A stretch of DNA of 64,000 bases from JAUIAI01 sp963732405 (GTDB lineage Bacteria > Pseudomonadota > Gammaproteobacteria > Burkholderiales > Burkholderiaceae_E): positions 186,001-250,000 of the forward strand of contig CAVSZG010000003.1 in assembly GCA_963732405.1 (NCBI GenBank), read 5' to 3'. The first letter of the stretch is position 1. Each line of letters begins with the position of its first letter. The position numbers and the translations under genes were made by a program. This document shows positions 18,531 to 27,256 of this stretch, piece by piece. The notes beneath the pieces were generated by a model that saw only the letters and a list, made by a program, of their open reading frames with translations, was not told the DNA's origin and ran no database searches.

Positions 18531-19280
18531 GGCTACGACGATTATCTCGCGGGCTGTGCCGCCGCTCGCGCCGACCAGACTGCCGTCATTCCGGCTCAAA
18601 GTGGTGCGGTCCAGGGGCGCGCCGACTACCTGATCGGCATGCTTGCGGCTCGCGCCGACCAGACTGCCGTGATTCCGACCGGCAGCGGCGCGGCCCTGGG
18701 TCACGCGGACTATATCGCCGGCATGACGGCCGTTCGAGCGAACATGGGCGCGCCAGTCCCCGCTCAGAGCGGTGCGGTGCAAGGCCGCGTCGATTACATC
18801 AATGGCGTGATCGCCGCGCGAGCCGACCTGAGCGTGGCCGTTCCCATGGAGAGCGCAGCAGTGCAGGGTCGTGCGGACTATATCAATGGCGTGCAGGCTG
18901 TTCGTGCCACCGCCGCAGCATCTGTTCCGCTCGATAGTGGTGCAGCGCAGGGACATGTGGACTATATCAACGGTGTTCTGGCCGTGCGTGCCGATGCCAC
19001 TGTTGCCCTGCCAACGCTGAGCGGCATGGCAAAGGGTCATGCCGACTATATCAATGGTGTGGCCGCCGCAACCGTTACTGCCGCCCCACCCCCTGACAGC
19101 GGAGCCGGCCTTGGCTATGCCGACTATCAGAGTGGACGCGCCGATGTTGAATCGGCCTCGGTGGATGCGGAGCGTGTTGACAGCGGATATCGGAAGGCTC
19201 TGGTCGACCTGCGTGGAAAGCCCTCGCAAGCCAAGCACGAGTTGTCCAGCAACGCGGTCAAGAAGCCCAGAACCAGCTAG
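18531..19280 (+). pseudogene. eCIS DUF4157 cargo protein, 3' part: 28-residue repeat domain
   Basis: This is the continuation of the cargo gene beyond the IS630 element. The frame is open from 18531 and joins in phase with the codon ending at 17375. It encodes 249 residues made mostly of 28-residue units with the core GRADYINGVxAxRA, ending in a basic tail (SQAKHELSSN, KKPRTS). On its own it has no proper start; the first internal ATG is at 18639 without a strong ribosome site, so it is probably not expressed as a separate protein. No antisense gene is credible; the long open frame on the other strand mirrors the repeat. Confidence 0.85.
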
Positions 19281-19358
19281 GCGGAATCGCCCATCGTGTG
19301 ATCAGATCGGCAATGACTGGTATCAAAGGCATGATTGACTACACGGGGAGTTCACACG

Positions 19359-19460
19359 ATGAAAACATTTAATCCTTCCCTATGTCTGGCAACGGACAGA
19401 AGGGTGGTGGATGCAGTTGTAGCATCGTACGCAGGGGCACATCCGACAGCGGGCATCTAG
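19359..19460 (+). CDS. Possible 33-residue small protein
   Basis: A short open frame (MKTFNPSLCLATDRR...) begins 7 bases after GGGGAG and ends 20 bp before the receiver-domain gene. It has no recognisable motif and could be a leader peptide or chance. The ribosome site is its only support. Confidence 0.2.
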   Translation: MKTFNPSLCLATDRRVVDAVVASYAGAHPTAGI

Positions 19461-19480
19461 ACAGGTGAATCACGTCACCC

Positions 19481-19909
19481 ATGGGCATTTTCGGAACGAT
19501 CGGCGCTTCGATCCTGTTGATCGATGATGTTGAAGAAGTTCGGGATGGCATTGCGCGGCTGCTCGGCGCCGATGGTTACGAGGTGGACGCCGCCCGTTCG
19601 GAAGCCAGCGCAGTGGCTGCTGCTCTGCGCCATCCGCCCCACCTGTTACTCCTGGATCTGGACGGGCCGCCTGCGGTGGTCATCGAACTTGGCAAGCGCA
19701 TTCGCCACCTGGCGAAGCTGGCGCCAGCGATACCGATTGTCGTGTTCGGGCCAGAAGAAATCGACGGGGCCGCGCCAGCCGATACGGCCGACAATATTCA
19801 TGTCGTGAATCCAAGAAACTTCAGTGAGGTCAGAGATTGTATCGGCCGCTTGCTGGCGACTGCGCCACCGGCGTCGGCCACAGAAGAAGCCGGTCATATT
19901 CCGACTTGA
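19481..19909 (+). CDS. Stand-alone response-regulator receiver-domain protein
   Basis: This 142-residue protein is essentially one CheY-like receiver domain: the acidic pair in ILLIDDVEEVRDG (about residues 11-23) and the phospho-acceptor region LLLLDLDGPPA (about residues 50-60). The usual Thr/Ser and Lys after strands 4 and 5 are not clearly kept (VVFGPEE; HVVNPRNF has Asn-Pro where Lys-Pro is normal), so phosphorylation control may be altered. There is no output domain. It is convergent with the Crp/Fnr gene, and their 3' ends overlap by 80 bp. Its position between the cargo gene and the eCIS structural operon suggests a regulatory link, which is inference. Confidence 0.75.
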   Translation: MGIFGTIGASILLIDDVEEVRDGIARLLGADGYEVDAARSEASAVAAALRHPPHLLLLDLDGPPAVVIELGKRIRHLAKLAPAIPIVVFGPEEIDGAAPADTADNIHVVNPRNFSEVRDCIGRLLATAPPASATEEAGHIPT

Positions 19910-20591
19910 CCACCGAATAACACTCGCAGGCCGTGCGTTCGAGGCCGAGACGATCAAGTATCGTGATGTGGCCGCGAGAGTAGTGAATCAAACCGGCATC
20001 CTGTAGTAACCCTGCGGCAACCGTTACGCTCTGTCGGCGGCCACCCAGCATATGGGCAATATATTCCTGGGTCATTTGTAGTTCATCGCCTTGCATGCGA
20101 TCGTGGCACGAGAGTATCCAGCGGCATAGTCGTTGTTCAACTGCGTGCAGCCGATTGCACGCAGCAGTTTGTCCCATCTGCGTGATCAACGCCTGCGTGT
20201 AGCGCAACAGCCAGCTCTGGCAGGGGCCGCCCCGAGCGAACTCGGCGCGCAGCGAAACGGCACGAATCCTGAATGCGTCGCCGGCGATTTGTACCACTGC
20301 CCGATGCGGCATCGATCGCCCGCCCAGAATCTGAGCGACGCCGACGATTCCTTCATTGCCCACGATGCCCAGTTCTGCGGTCATGCCATTTGCCATGGTG
20401 TAGACCAGTGAAACGATGGAGGAACTCGGGAAATAGACATACTCCACTGTCTCATGTGACTCGTGAAGAATGTCGCCCAGGACCAAAGCAACAGGCTCCA
20501 GATCAGTGCGAAGACGCGACCGCTCATCGGAACAGAGCGCCAGGAGCAATCGGTTCATCAGGGAAACTACAACGCGCGCAGAGTCTGGCAT
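19830..20591 (-). CDS. Crp/Fnr-family transcriptional regulator
   Basis: This regulator has about 253 residues from the ATG at 20591, which has GAGGGA about 9 bases upstream; the frame is open to a TTG at 20621. The cyclic-nucleotide-binding-type beta-roll is seen in EYVYFPSSSIVSLVY and AELGIVGNEGIVGV. The C-terminal winged helix includes MTQEYIAHMLGGRRQSVTVAAG, the Crp-type recognition helix. It lacks the classic N-terminal Fnr cysteine cluster. It is divergent from the AAA+ ATPase gene that opens the eCIS operon and is close to a nucleotide cyclase gene, making it a candidate regulator of the locus; this is inference. Confidence 0.88.
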   Translation of the reverse strand: MPDSARVVVSLMNRLLLALCSDERSRLRTDLEPVALVLGDILHESHETVEYVYFPSSSIVSLVYTMANGMTAELGIVGNEGIVGVAQILGGRSMPHRAVVQIAGDAFRIRAVSLRAEFARGGPCQSWLLRYTQALITQMGQTAACNRLHAVEQRLCRWILSCHDRMQGDELQMTQEYIAHMLGGRRQSVTVAAGLLQDAGLIHYSRGHITILDRLGLERTACECYSVVKSEYDRLLLWPTPVAQSPASGRYNL

Positions 20592-20885
20592 GAAGCATGT
20601 CCCTCTTTCACTTTGTATCAAGGTCGAAGTCTGAGAAGCTCTCGACCCGACGAACAGCGGCGATTCACTCCGGATCGTTAATTTTCTTTAGATTATATGT
20701 CTTCCAGCGGACAGACGAGCGGTTTTATCCCGATTAGATTATTCGAATCCGAGCGGTGATTGCCTGCATGCGTATCGATTGCGATGCCAGGGTCGAATCG
20801 GATAGGGTTGGTGCGGACTTGCTCGCAGGGATGTGTTCGGCTCCACGGGTACGCCACTTCATGGATGGCCTCGACGATACTGGTC

Positions 20886-22559
20886 ATGGAATCTGATCCG
20901 CTTCCGCTGATGAATCTTCAAGCCACCTTTTTGCGCCTGAATGACCTGGTGGCGCAGGCCATTGAGCGGATCGACCGTCCCTCTGATGAAAGTGGTCCGT
21001 TCCTGGGTCTATACATCGACTCGGCCGAGGCGCAGCGATTATCGAGATGCCCGCCGGGTCATCCGCGGCTGTGGGTTGGCGACACCGTGGGTCGACACAG
21101 TCCGATGGAAGGAGGTGAGCCATTCATGCATTTGGCGAAACGGCTCGAGCTCAATTCATTTGATCTCGACGTCGTTGCACTCGCGATGGCCCCAGAATTC
21201 GATCGGCGTTATCAACGAATTTACGGATTCCTGCAGGATGATGTGACGCGACGGTTTCCCCAGGTTGATCTCGCTCTGAATCTTCTTTGCGCTTCAGCCG
21301 AAGCTCGAATCCTGAGCCGACGTCACTTTATGGCTGATGCGCCCTTGATTCGTTACGGACTGGTTCGTCTGATACCCGATGCACAGTTGCCGCAATCGAC
21401 CTTGCTTGACGCGACTCTCAGTCTGGACGAGCAGGTTCTGAACTGGCTGTGGGGAGTTGACGCGATTCATCCGAGACTGGCCGGTACCTGCCGGTTGGAA
21501 AGACCGTGCGTCGACTTGTCGACTCTCGAGATGCCCAGTGAAACCAGGCAGGGTTTGTCGGCATTTGCGCAGGCTGCGAAGAACACTGAAGCAACTCGCC
21601 TTCTGCAATTCATTGGGCCCGACGGCGTGGGCAAGCGCTCTGTGGCTCATGCGGTTGCCCGACACATGGGCATGGAGATCGTCGAGGCCGATCTGGCGAG
21701 ATTGGAGCCAGATGCTGACAACGTAACGGCTTTCTGGACTTTGCTCGCGCGTGAAGCGATTGCCCGACGCGCTGTTCTGTTCATTCACGGCATGGACGCG
21801 GCCACCTGGACGGCGCATTCGCAAGGGATTCGCCAACTAATTGACATTCTGAACGAATTCTCAGGCATCTTGATCATATCCGGCGCCATCGAGTTGACCT
21901 GGCCGCCTTGCACTTTATCCCAGATTGTGACCGTACGATTCTGTGCGCCTGGATTCGAGCAAAGGCTTAGCGTCTGGCGGGGTCGATTGCAACGCGAATC
22001 GATTGAATTGACTGATCAGATGTGTGGCGAGTTATCCGCGCGGTTTCGACTCACACCAGGTCAGATCGCACGCGCGGTCGCGTCGGCACAAGCCAACGCA
22101 ACATGGCGTCGTCTATCGTGCGGTGGAGCCAGTGCAGACAAAGCTGCAATTTTGCTGGACGATCTGCTGGATGCGGCGCGCGCCCAGGCAGGTCAGGAGC
22201 TGTCGAGAATTGCGTGCAAAATCAAGCCAAAGCACCAATGGGCTGACATCGTGTTACCCGATGGGCAGACCAATCAGCTGCGTGAGATTTGCAATCAGGT
22301 TATCCACCACCATACGGTTTACGGCCGGTGGGGATTCGATCGAAAATTGAACTTTGGAAAAGGCGTGAACGCCTTGTTCGCTGGCCCGACCGGGGACAGG
22401 AAAGACGATGGCTGCAGAAGTTGTCGCCAACGAACTGGCTCTCGACCTGTACAAGATCGATTTATCGCAGATTGTGAGCAAGTACATCGGGGAAACCGAG
22501 AAGAATCTGGATCGAATCTTCGGCGCCGCTCATCAGGCCAACGCCATTCTATTCTTTGA
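20886..22559 (+). CDS. eCIS AAA+ ATPase, N-terminal fragment (frameshifted in second Walker A)
   Basis: This is the N-terminal two-thirds of an Afp15/Pvc15-like AAA+ ATPase. From the ATG at 20886 (open frame to 20760) the protein has an alpha-helical N-domain, a first degenerate ATPase module with FIGPDGVGKRSVAHAV, and enters the second module at VNALFAGPTG. There a run of four G (22392-22395) carries one base too many: removing one G gives GPTGTGKTMAAEVV and joins the 22408-23070 frame. As read, translation continues out of frame and stops at 22559. The whole gene would make 727 residues. The enzyme is thought to assist assembly or cargo loading in eCIS. Confidence 0.85.
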   Translation: MESDPLPLMNLQATFLRLNDLVAQAIERIDRPSDESGPFLGLYIDSAEAQRLSRCPPGHPRLWVGDTVGRHSPMEGGEPFMHLAKRLELNSFDLDVVALAMAPEFDRRYQRIYGFLQDDVTRRFPQVDLALNLLCASAEARILSRRHFMADAPLIRYGLVRLIPDAQLPQSTLLDATLSLDEQVLNWLWGVDAIHPRLAGTCRLERPCVDLSTLEMPSETRQGLSAFAQAAKNTEATRLLQFIGPDGVGKRSVAHAVARHMGMEIVEADLARLEPDADNVTAFWTLLAREAIARRAVLFIHGMDAATWTAHSQGIRQLIDILNEFSGILIISGAIELTWPPCTLSQIVTVRFCAPGFEQRLSVWRGRLQRESIELTDQMCGELSARFRLTPGQIARAVASAQANATWRRLSCGGASADKAAILLDDLLDAARAQAGQELSRIACKIKPKHQWADIVLPDGQTNQLREICNQVIHHHTVYGRWGFDRKLNFGKGVNALFAGPTGDRKDDGCRSCRQRTGSRPVQDRFIADCEQVHRGNREESGSNLRRRSSGQRHSIL

Positions 22560-23070
22560 CGAGGCAGACGCTTTGTTTGGCAAGCGATCGGAAGTCAGAG
22601 ACTCCCATGATCGATATGCCAACATCGAGGTCGGTTATCTGCTGCAGAAGATGGAGGAGTTTGACGGGATAACAATTCTTGCAACAAACCTTCGCCGTAA
22701 TCTTGATGAGGCATTCGTGCGACGGATGCACGTGGTAGTCGAGTTTCCCTTTCCCGATGAGGATGACCGTCGACGTATCTGGTCGGTTTGTTTCCCGCCC
22801 GAGGCGCCTGTTGGTCAGGATGTGGTGATTGAAACCTTGGCGCGCGAGGTTCGCCTGGTTGGAGGCAGCATCAAGAATATTGCACTCGCCGCTGCGTTCC
22901 TGGCGGCACGCGACGGAGGCACGATCACAATGCCGATGATCGTTCATGCCGTTCATCGGGAGTACCGCAAGTTCGGCATGACCTGGAACGAGGTAAAGGG
23001 CAATGGACTGGATTCGAATGACCGGGGTCAGCGATCTGATGCGGCGGTGGCCGCTGGGGCGCTCGCTTGA
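22408..23070 (+). CDS. eCIS AAA+ ATPase, C-terminal fragment
   Basis: This is the continuation of the ATPase after the frameshift. It holds the rest of the catalytic module: pore-loop region SKYIGETEKNLDRIF, Walker B ILFFDEADALFGKR, sensor-1 ILATNLRRNLDEAF with the arginine-finger-like RRM, and the lid helices. The open frame happens to begin with an ATG, but that ATG is the codon after GKT in the restored gene, and there is no ribosome site before it, so it is a fragment and not a separate gene. Its stop overlaps the TTG start of the DUF4255 gene, so translation of the next gene probably depended on it. Confidence 0.88.
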   Translation: MAAEVVANELALDLYKIDLSQIVSKYIGETEKNLDRIFGAAHQANAILFFDEADALFGKRSEVRDSHDRYANIEVGYLLQKMEEFDGITILATNLRRNLDEAFVRRMHVVVEFPFPDEDDRRRIWSVCFPPEAPVGQDVVIETLAREVRLVGGSIKNIALAAAFLAARDGGTITMPMIVHAVHREYRKFGMTWNEVKGNGLDSNDRGQRSDAAVAAGALA

Positions 23071-23921
23071 TCAGCGATCTGAGTCTGAGCCTGCGGGCCA
23101 TGCTGGCACGGGGCGGCACGCCGCCGGAGTTGGCGAACGCGCAGATTGTTTTTGATCATCCGTCGGACTCATTTTCGCCGTCGCAGACGACGGTGAACCT
23201 ATTCCTCTATGACATCCGCGAGGATACAGAACTGCGGACCAGTGAACGGGAGATCGAGCAGACCAGGGTTGGCGTCTTGCTCCGGCCGCCGGCCATTCGG
23301 GTTGCCTGCTCCTACCTGGTGACCGCATGGCCGGTGGGCGGGCAGGAGCAGGCATTACAGGAGCAGCGACTCCTGAGTCAGGTATTGATAACCCTGCGAC
23401 GTCATCCGATCATGCCTGCCGCCGTGTTGCAAGGTGCCTTGAGGGAGCAGAGTGAGCCCATGCCGATGTTAGCGGCACAGAATGATCAGATCAAGGATCC
23501 CAGCGAATTCTGGACGGCCATCGGTAATAAGATGCGGCCTTCGATTACGGTGAGGGTGACCATACCGTTGGGTGAGTCGGAGGCGGTTGTTCCGGCTGCG
23601 GGCATTGTCCAGTCCCACGATATTCGTCTGTCGCAGTCGGCGACTGCCGGCCGCAACGTATCAACTGAGCCGGTCCGACTGATGGCAACGATTGGTGGGC
23701 GCGTTATCGATGCTGACGAACAGCCAGCTCCGGGACTAAGCATGACGCTCACGAAGTCGAATCGCTCAGCGGCGACCGATGCTGAAGGTCGGTTCATCCT
23801 GCGACGGGTGGTGCACGGTCTACATACCCTGCAGATTCACAAGGCGGGTGTGTTGTTGAAGGAACTGGCAATAATGGTCCCAGCTGCGACGGGTCAGGGG
23901 TACGATTTTCGTCTGGACTGA
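23067..23921 (+). CDS. eCIS tube-cap protein, DUF4255 (Afp16/Pvc16-like)
   Basis: This 284-residue protein has the DUF4255 pattern at its N-terminus (VNLFLYDIREDTELRTSE, RPPAIRVACSYLVTAWP, LLSQVLITLRRHP), which in Afp and PVC terminates the inner tube and sheath. A C-terminal carboxypeptidase-regulatory-like beta-sandwich is fused to it (ATIGGRVIDADEQPAPG ... ATDAEGRFILRRV), a common extension in eCIS relatives of this kind. The TTG start overlaps the ATPase stop (TTGA). It is followed 37 bp later by the first sheath gene. No damage visible. Confidence 0.88.
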   Translation: MISDLSLSLRAMLARGGTPPELANAQIVFDHPSDSFSPSQTTVNLFLYDIREDTELRTSEREIEQTRVGVLLRPPAIRVACSYLVTAWPVGGQEQALQEQRLLSQVLITLRRHPIMPAAVLQGALREQSEPMPMLAAQNDQIKDPSEFWTAIGNKMRPSITVRVTIPLGESEAVVPAAGIVQSHDIRLSQSATAGRNVSTEPVRLMATIGGRVIDADEQPAPGLSMTLTKSNRSAATDAEGRFILRRVVHGLHTLQIHKAGVLLKELAIMVPAATGQGYDFRLD

Positions 23922-23958
23922 TCGTGCTGGACTCAATGCTTATTCTGGAGAATTGATC

Positions 23959-25218
23959 ATGCCGCAGTATTTGTCGCCCGGTGTTTATGTCGAAGAGGTC
24001 CCGGCTGCAATCAAGGCGATTGCAGGTGTCAGCACCAGCACCGCCGGCTTCATCGGGGTTGTTCCAGATTCCATCAACCTGATCGCACCAGACACTGCCG
24101 GTTCACCCGGTGGTGCGAAGTTCGTGGCATTTGATGTGCCCACGCCAGCGAAAACGCCAACGCTGATCACGAGTTGGGCTCAGTTTGCGAGAAAATTCGG
24201 TGACCTCGTCGGCGATCCGGCTTCGAAGGCGGTGTCTGCCACCAAGGAGCAGACGCCATCGGTTCACGAGGGTCATCGTCAGCTCGCGCATGCGGTGTAT
24301 GGCTTCTTCAATAATGGGGGCGGTCGGTGCTTCGTGGCTCGAATTCTGGTCGATAGCGACCTCGACGCAGTGCTCTCCGGATTCGCGGCAATTGACGAGA
24401 TCGCGCTGGTCTCGGCGCCCGGCATGATTGATGTCAGTACGCGTGATAAGTTGGTATCGCACTGCGTCAATGTCGGCGATCGATTTGCGATCCTTGACGG
24501 GCCGCCAAGTGCCAATGATCTCTCGATGTTGACCAAGACCGGCTCCGGTGGTCTCTCACCCAGGCGAACCGATGCGGCAGCATGGTACTTTCCGTGGATC
24601 AAGGTCTTTGATCCGGCGCGAAAACTACAGGATCCGCAAGGCGATGGCTTGGTCTCTGTGCCACCCAGCGGACACCTGGCTGGCATTTATGCCCGCGTGG
24701 ATACTCAACGCGGTGTTCACAAGGCGCCCGCGAATGAGGCAATCCGCGGCGCGCTGGAAGTGACGCAGGCGTTGAGCAAGGCGGATCAGGACGGATTGAA
24801 CCCCAATGGCGTGAATTGTATCCGGACCCTGAATGGCAACATCGTCGTATGGGGTGGCCGCACGGTAGGCGGGGATGCGAATGCAGATCTAAAGTACATC
24901 AGTGTACGGCGCACGCTGTTGTTCCTGCGCGAGTCCATTGACGAGGGAACACAGTGGGTTGTGTTCGAGCCCAATACGCCCGGTCTATGGCAGCAGATTC
25001 GGCGCAACATAACGGCCTTTCTGACCAACGTCTGGCGTTCGGGCGCCTTGTTTGGCACCACAGCTGACGAAGCATTTTTCGTTAAGTGCGACGCCGAGAC
25101 CAATCCGCCAGAGGCGCGTGAGTTGGGCCAGGTTGTCACCGAGATCGGCGTTGCGATTGTTCGTCCGGCCGAGTTCGTGATCTTTCGAATCAGTCAGTTC
25201 ACGGCACCAGGAAGTTAG
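23959..25218 (+). CDS. eCIS/phage-like contractile tail sheath protein 1
   Basis: This 419-residue contractile sheath subunit has the sheath N-terminus PQYLSPGVYVEEV and the C-terminal strand-exchange region ending in VGVAIVRPAEFVIFRI-like sequence. The AVYGFFNNGGGRCFVARI and WYFPWIKVFD stretches are conserved between sheath 1 and sheath 2 here. The ATG at 23959 has GGAG about 8 bases upstream and is preferred to the TTG at 23953. In eCIS the sheath surrounds the inner tube and contracts to drive it into the target. It is the first of two adjacent sheath genes; Afp has three. Confidence 0.93.
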   Translation: MPQYLSPGVYVEEVPAAIKAIAGVSTSTAGFIGVVPDSINLIAPDTAGSPGGAKFVAFDVPTPAKTPTLITSWAQFARKFGDLVGDPASKAVSATKEQTPSVHEGHRQLAHAVYGFFNNGGGRCFVARILVDSDLDAVLSGFAAIDEIALVSAPGMIDVSTRDKLVSHCVNVGDRFAILDGPPSANDLSMLTKTGSGGLSPRRTDAAAWYFPWIKVFDPARKLQDPQGDGLVSVPPSGHLAGIYARVDTQRGVHKAPANEAIRGALEVTQALSKADQDGLNPNGVNCIRTLNGNIVVWGGRTVGGDANADLKYISVRRTLLFLRESIDEGTQWVVFEPNTPGLWQQIRRNITAFLTNVWRSGALFGTTADEAFFVKCDAETNPPEARELGQVVTEIGVAIVRPAEFVIFRISQFTAPGS

Positions 25219-25228
25219 GGGCGGGATC

Positions 25229-26389
25229 ATGGAGACCCTCTATCGAAGTCCTGGTGTGTTCAGGCAGGAAGTGGCACTGCGGGAACCGACGCCACTCACC
25301 ACGGGTGTGCCAGGTTTCGTGGGTTTCGCCAAACCCTTGTCACCAGCGGATTTGTCACGACCGGTGGTCGCGCTGAACGACAAGGCACAGTGGAATTCAC
25401 ATTTTGTTAGCGACGACAAAGACTACCTGGCCGATGCTGTCGCGGGTTTCTTCGATAACGGTGGCGAACGCTGCTATGTCGCGTGGGCGGATCCCCAGAG
25501 CCGCAACACTGTGTCCCTGGGTGCGGCCATGGACAGTCTCGGACCGGTGGGCGAACTGGACCTTCTCGTGATACCCGATGCGATGGCTTTGCGAGCCCCG
25601 GACAAAACCCTCGACAAGGATGCGATCATGAGTCTGCAGAGCCTCGCGATTGCGCACTGCACCCGGTATGCTGATCGCTTCGCCATCCTTGATTCTCTGC
25701 CCGGCAGTGCGGCATCGTCGATTCTGGTTCAGCGTGATCAAATCATTGCTGGTCTGCCGGAACCGGTCAATGCGGCGCTCTATTTTCCGTGGGTTCGAAC
25801 GCTTGACGATCGGCTGTGCCCACCCAGTGGCCGTGTCGCAGGCATCTATGCGCGCTGTGATGAGAAAGCTGGCGTATTCAAGGCGCCAGCCAATGAGGAA
25901 GTCTTCGGTACCGTTGATCTGGAGATCCACGTCGACCAGTCGATCCAGGATGTGCTCAACCCGGAAGGTGTCAATTGCCTGCGCGCCATACCAGGACGTG
26001 GTATTCGCATCTGGGGAGCGCGCACGCTCAGCCGTCAAGCCGTCTGGCGCTATGTCAGTGTACGACGGATAGTCCTCAATCTGCATCGGTGGATTGACGG
26101 GAATCTCGAAACGGTCGCCTTTGAACCGAATGGTCCGCCGTTGTGGGCGCGGATTCAGCGCGAACTGGAGGTGCATCTGACAAGACTGTGGGAGTTGGGG
26201 GGACTGAAGGGCGACACACCGGAGCAGGCCTATTTCGTGAGATGCGATGCCGATACGAATCCGCCAGATCGCCGTGAAGTTGGCGAAGTCGTTGTCGACG
26301 TGGGGATTGCGCCGATGATGCCCTCCGAGTTTCTGCTATTACGAATCGTTCGACGACCTGGATCCCGGGAGATCGAAACTGTGGAATGA
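25229..26389 (+). CDS. eCIS/phage-like contractile tail sheath protein 2
   Basis: This second sheath protein has 386 residues and is shorter than the first. It starts METLYRSPGVFRQEV and keeps the same motifs (VAGFFDNGGERCYVAW, LYFPWVRTLDD, GVNCLRAIPGRGIRIWGAR). The C-terminal DVGIAPMMPSEFLLLRI is the usual sheath end. The region between is shorter than in sheath 1, so the two probably occupy different positions, for example shaft versus baseplate-proximal ring, as in PVC/Afp where paralogous sheaths coexist. It starts 10 bp after sheath 1, in the same operon. Confidence 0.93.
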   Translation: METLYRSPGVFRQEVALREPTPLTTGVPGFVGFAKPLSPADLSRPVVALNDKAQWNSHFVSDDKDYLADAVAGFFDNGGERCYVAWADPQSRNTVSLGAAMDSLGPVGELDLLVIPDAMALRAPDKTLDKDAIMSLQSLAIAHCTRYADRFAILDSLPGSAASSILVQRDQIIAGLPEPVNAALYFPWVRTLDDRLCPPSGRVAGIYARCDEKAGVFKAPANEEVFGTVDLEIHVDQSIQDVLNPEGVNCLRAIPGRGIRIWGARTLSRQAVWRYVSVRRIVLNLHRWIDGNLETVAFEPNGPPLWARIQRELEVHLTRLWELGGLKGDTPEQAYFVRCDADTNPPDRREVGEVVVDVGIAPMMPSEFLLLRIVRRPGSREIETVE

Positions 26390-26419
26390 CAGTCACTGAA
26401 ATGACTAGGAGCGCGAGCA

Positions 26420-26854
26420 ATGGCAACCGGAGCGCGAGTTGACCCGTACAAGGGATATAACTTTCTGGTAGAGATCGACAACATTACGCAGGCCGGCTTT
26501 CAGGAGGTTGGCGGCCTTGATGCGTCCACTGACTCGATTGACTATCGTGAAGGGAGTGACCGGAATCATGTCCGAAAGATGCCGGGTTTGAACAAATTCT
26601 CTACTCTCACCCTGAAGCGAGGAATCACGGATTCAGATGAACTCTGGAAGTGGTATCAGGGCGTGATGGACGGGAAGGCCGAGCTTAGAAATGGCTCGAT
26701 CGTATTACTCGATGATCGAGGCGTGGAGCGGCTGCGCTGGAATTTCTCCAACGCATGGCCGTCAAAATGGACTGGTCCCGCCTTCAACTCGACGGGAAAC
26801 GCGGTGGCGGTGGAGTCACTGGACATCACCCATGAAGAAGTCAGAAAAGCCTAG
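26420..26854 (+). CDS. eCIS inner tube protein 1 (gp19/Hcp-like)
   Basis: This 144-residue tube subunit is of the T4 gp19-like family: RVDPYKGYNFLVEID at the N-terminus, FQEVGGLDASTDSIDYREG, LTLKRGITDSDELWKWY, and WNFSNAWPSKWTGP. These are the conserved elements of Afp1/Pvc1 tube proteins. Rings of it form the needle through which cargo is carried. It follows sheath 2 by 30 bp. A diverged second tube gene lies at 27440. Confidence 0.93.
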   Translation: MATGARVDPYKGYNFLVEIDNITQAGFQEVGGLDASTDSIDYREGSDRNHVRKMPGLNKFSTLTLKRGITDSDELWKWYQGVMDGKAELRNGSIVLLDDRGVERLRWNFSNAWPSKWTGPAFNSTGNAVAVESLDITHEEVRKA

Positions 26855-26878
26855 CTTGTCCGGTATCCAGGAGGAGTC

Positions 26879-27256
26879 ATGTTACAGACGGAGTTTCCCT
26901 TTGTTTTACCCAAGGGTTATGTCGATGCCGAGGGCAATCTTCATCGCAATGGAGTGATGCGCATGGCGACCGCATTTGACGAGATCGTGCCGCTCAAGGA
27001 TCCGCGTGTGCACAACAATCCGGCCTATATGCTGATCATTCTTTTGTCGAGAGTCATTCGCAGCCTCGGGGGTCTGGATCAGATCAACCCCAAGACCATA
27101 GAAGGATTCTTCGCAGCAGATCTACAGTATCTGCAGGCGCTCTATCGACGGATCAATGAAACCGGCAGCAGCAACGTGCCTGCTCGTTGTCCGTATTGCG
27201 AGAAAGACTTCGCGGTGGAGATTGATGACCTGGGGGAGTCTGGCGCTACCCCTTAG
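26879..27256 (+). CDS. T4-type baseplate hub assembly chaperone-like protein
   Basis: This 125-residue protein begins MLQTEFPFVLPKGYVD and is mostly alpha-helical, with a CPYC pair near residue 108. Proteins of this size and position, between tube and DUF6760 genes in eCIS clusters, fall in a T4-like baseplate hub assembly chaperone group; the assignment is by recalled pattern and synteny, not by a search. It has no signal peptide. Its 3' end overlaps the beginning of the DUF6760 frame. A role in folding or delivering the tube or hub proteins is inferred. Confidence 0.65.
   Translation: MLQTEFPFVLPKGYVDAEGNLHRNGVMRMATAFDEIVPLKDPRVHNNPAYMLIILLSRVIRSLGGLDQINPKTIEGFFAADLQYLQALYRRINETGSSNVPARCPYCEKDFAVEIDDLGESGATP

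Larger units (their letters stand above)
17292..19112 (+). repeat. 84-bp in-frame repeat array in the cargo gene, split by IS630
   Basis: Eight units of about 28 residues: one before the element (17292-17375) and seven after it (18531-19112; six of 84 bp and one of 78 bp), followed by a degenerate unit. Each begins G-(R/H/Y)-x-D-Y and has a conserved (A/N)G near position 8. The element sits exactly on a unit boundary. The nucleotide copies are diverged, so the array is not new. Confidence 0.85.

Noticed and set aside
18531..19112. 84-bp repeats as CRISPR or satellite
   Set aside because: Units are diverged at codon third positions and keep one reading frame, so they are protein repeats.
18528..19238. 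236-residue minus-strand open frame over the repeat region
   Set aside because: It is the reflection of the in-frame 84-bp repeats; frame and repeat period are those of the plus-strand protein.
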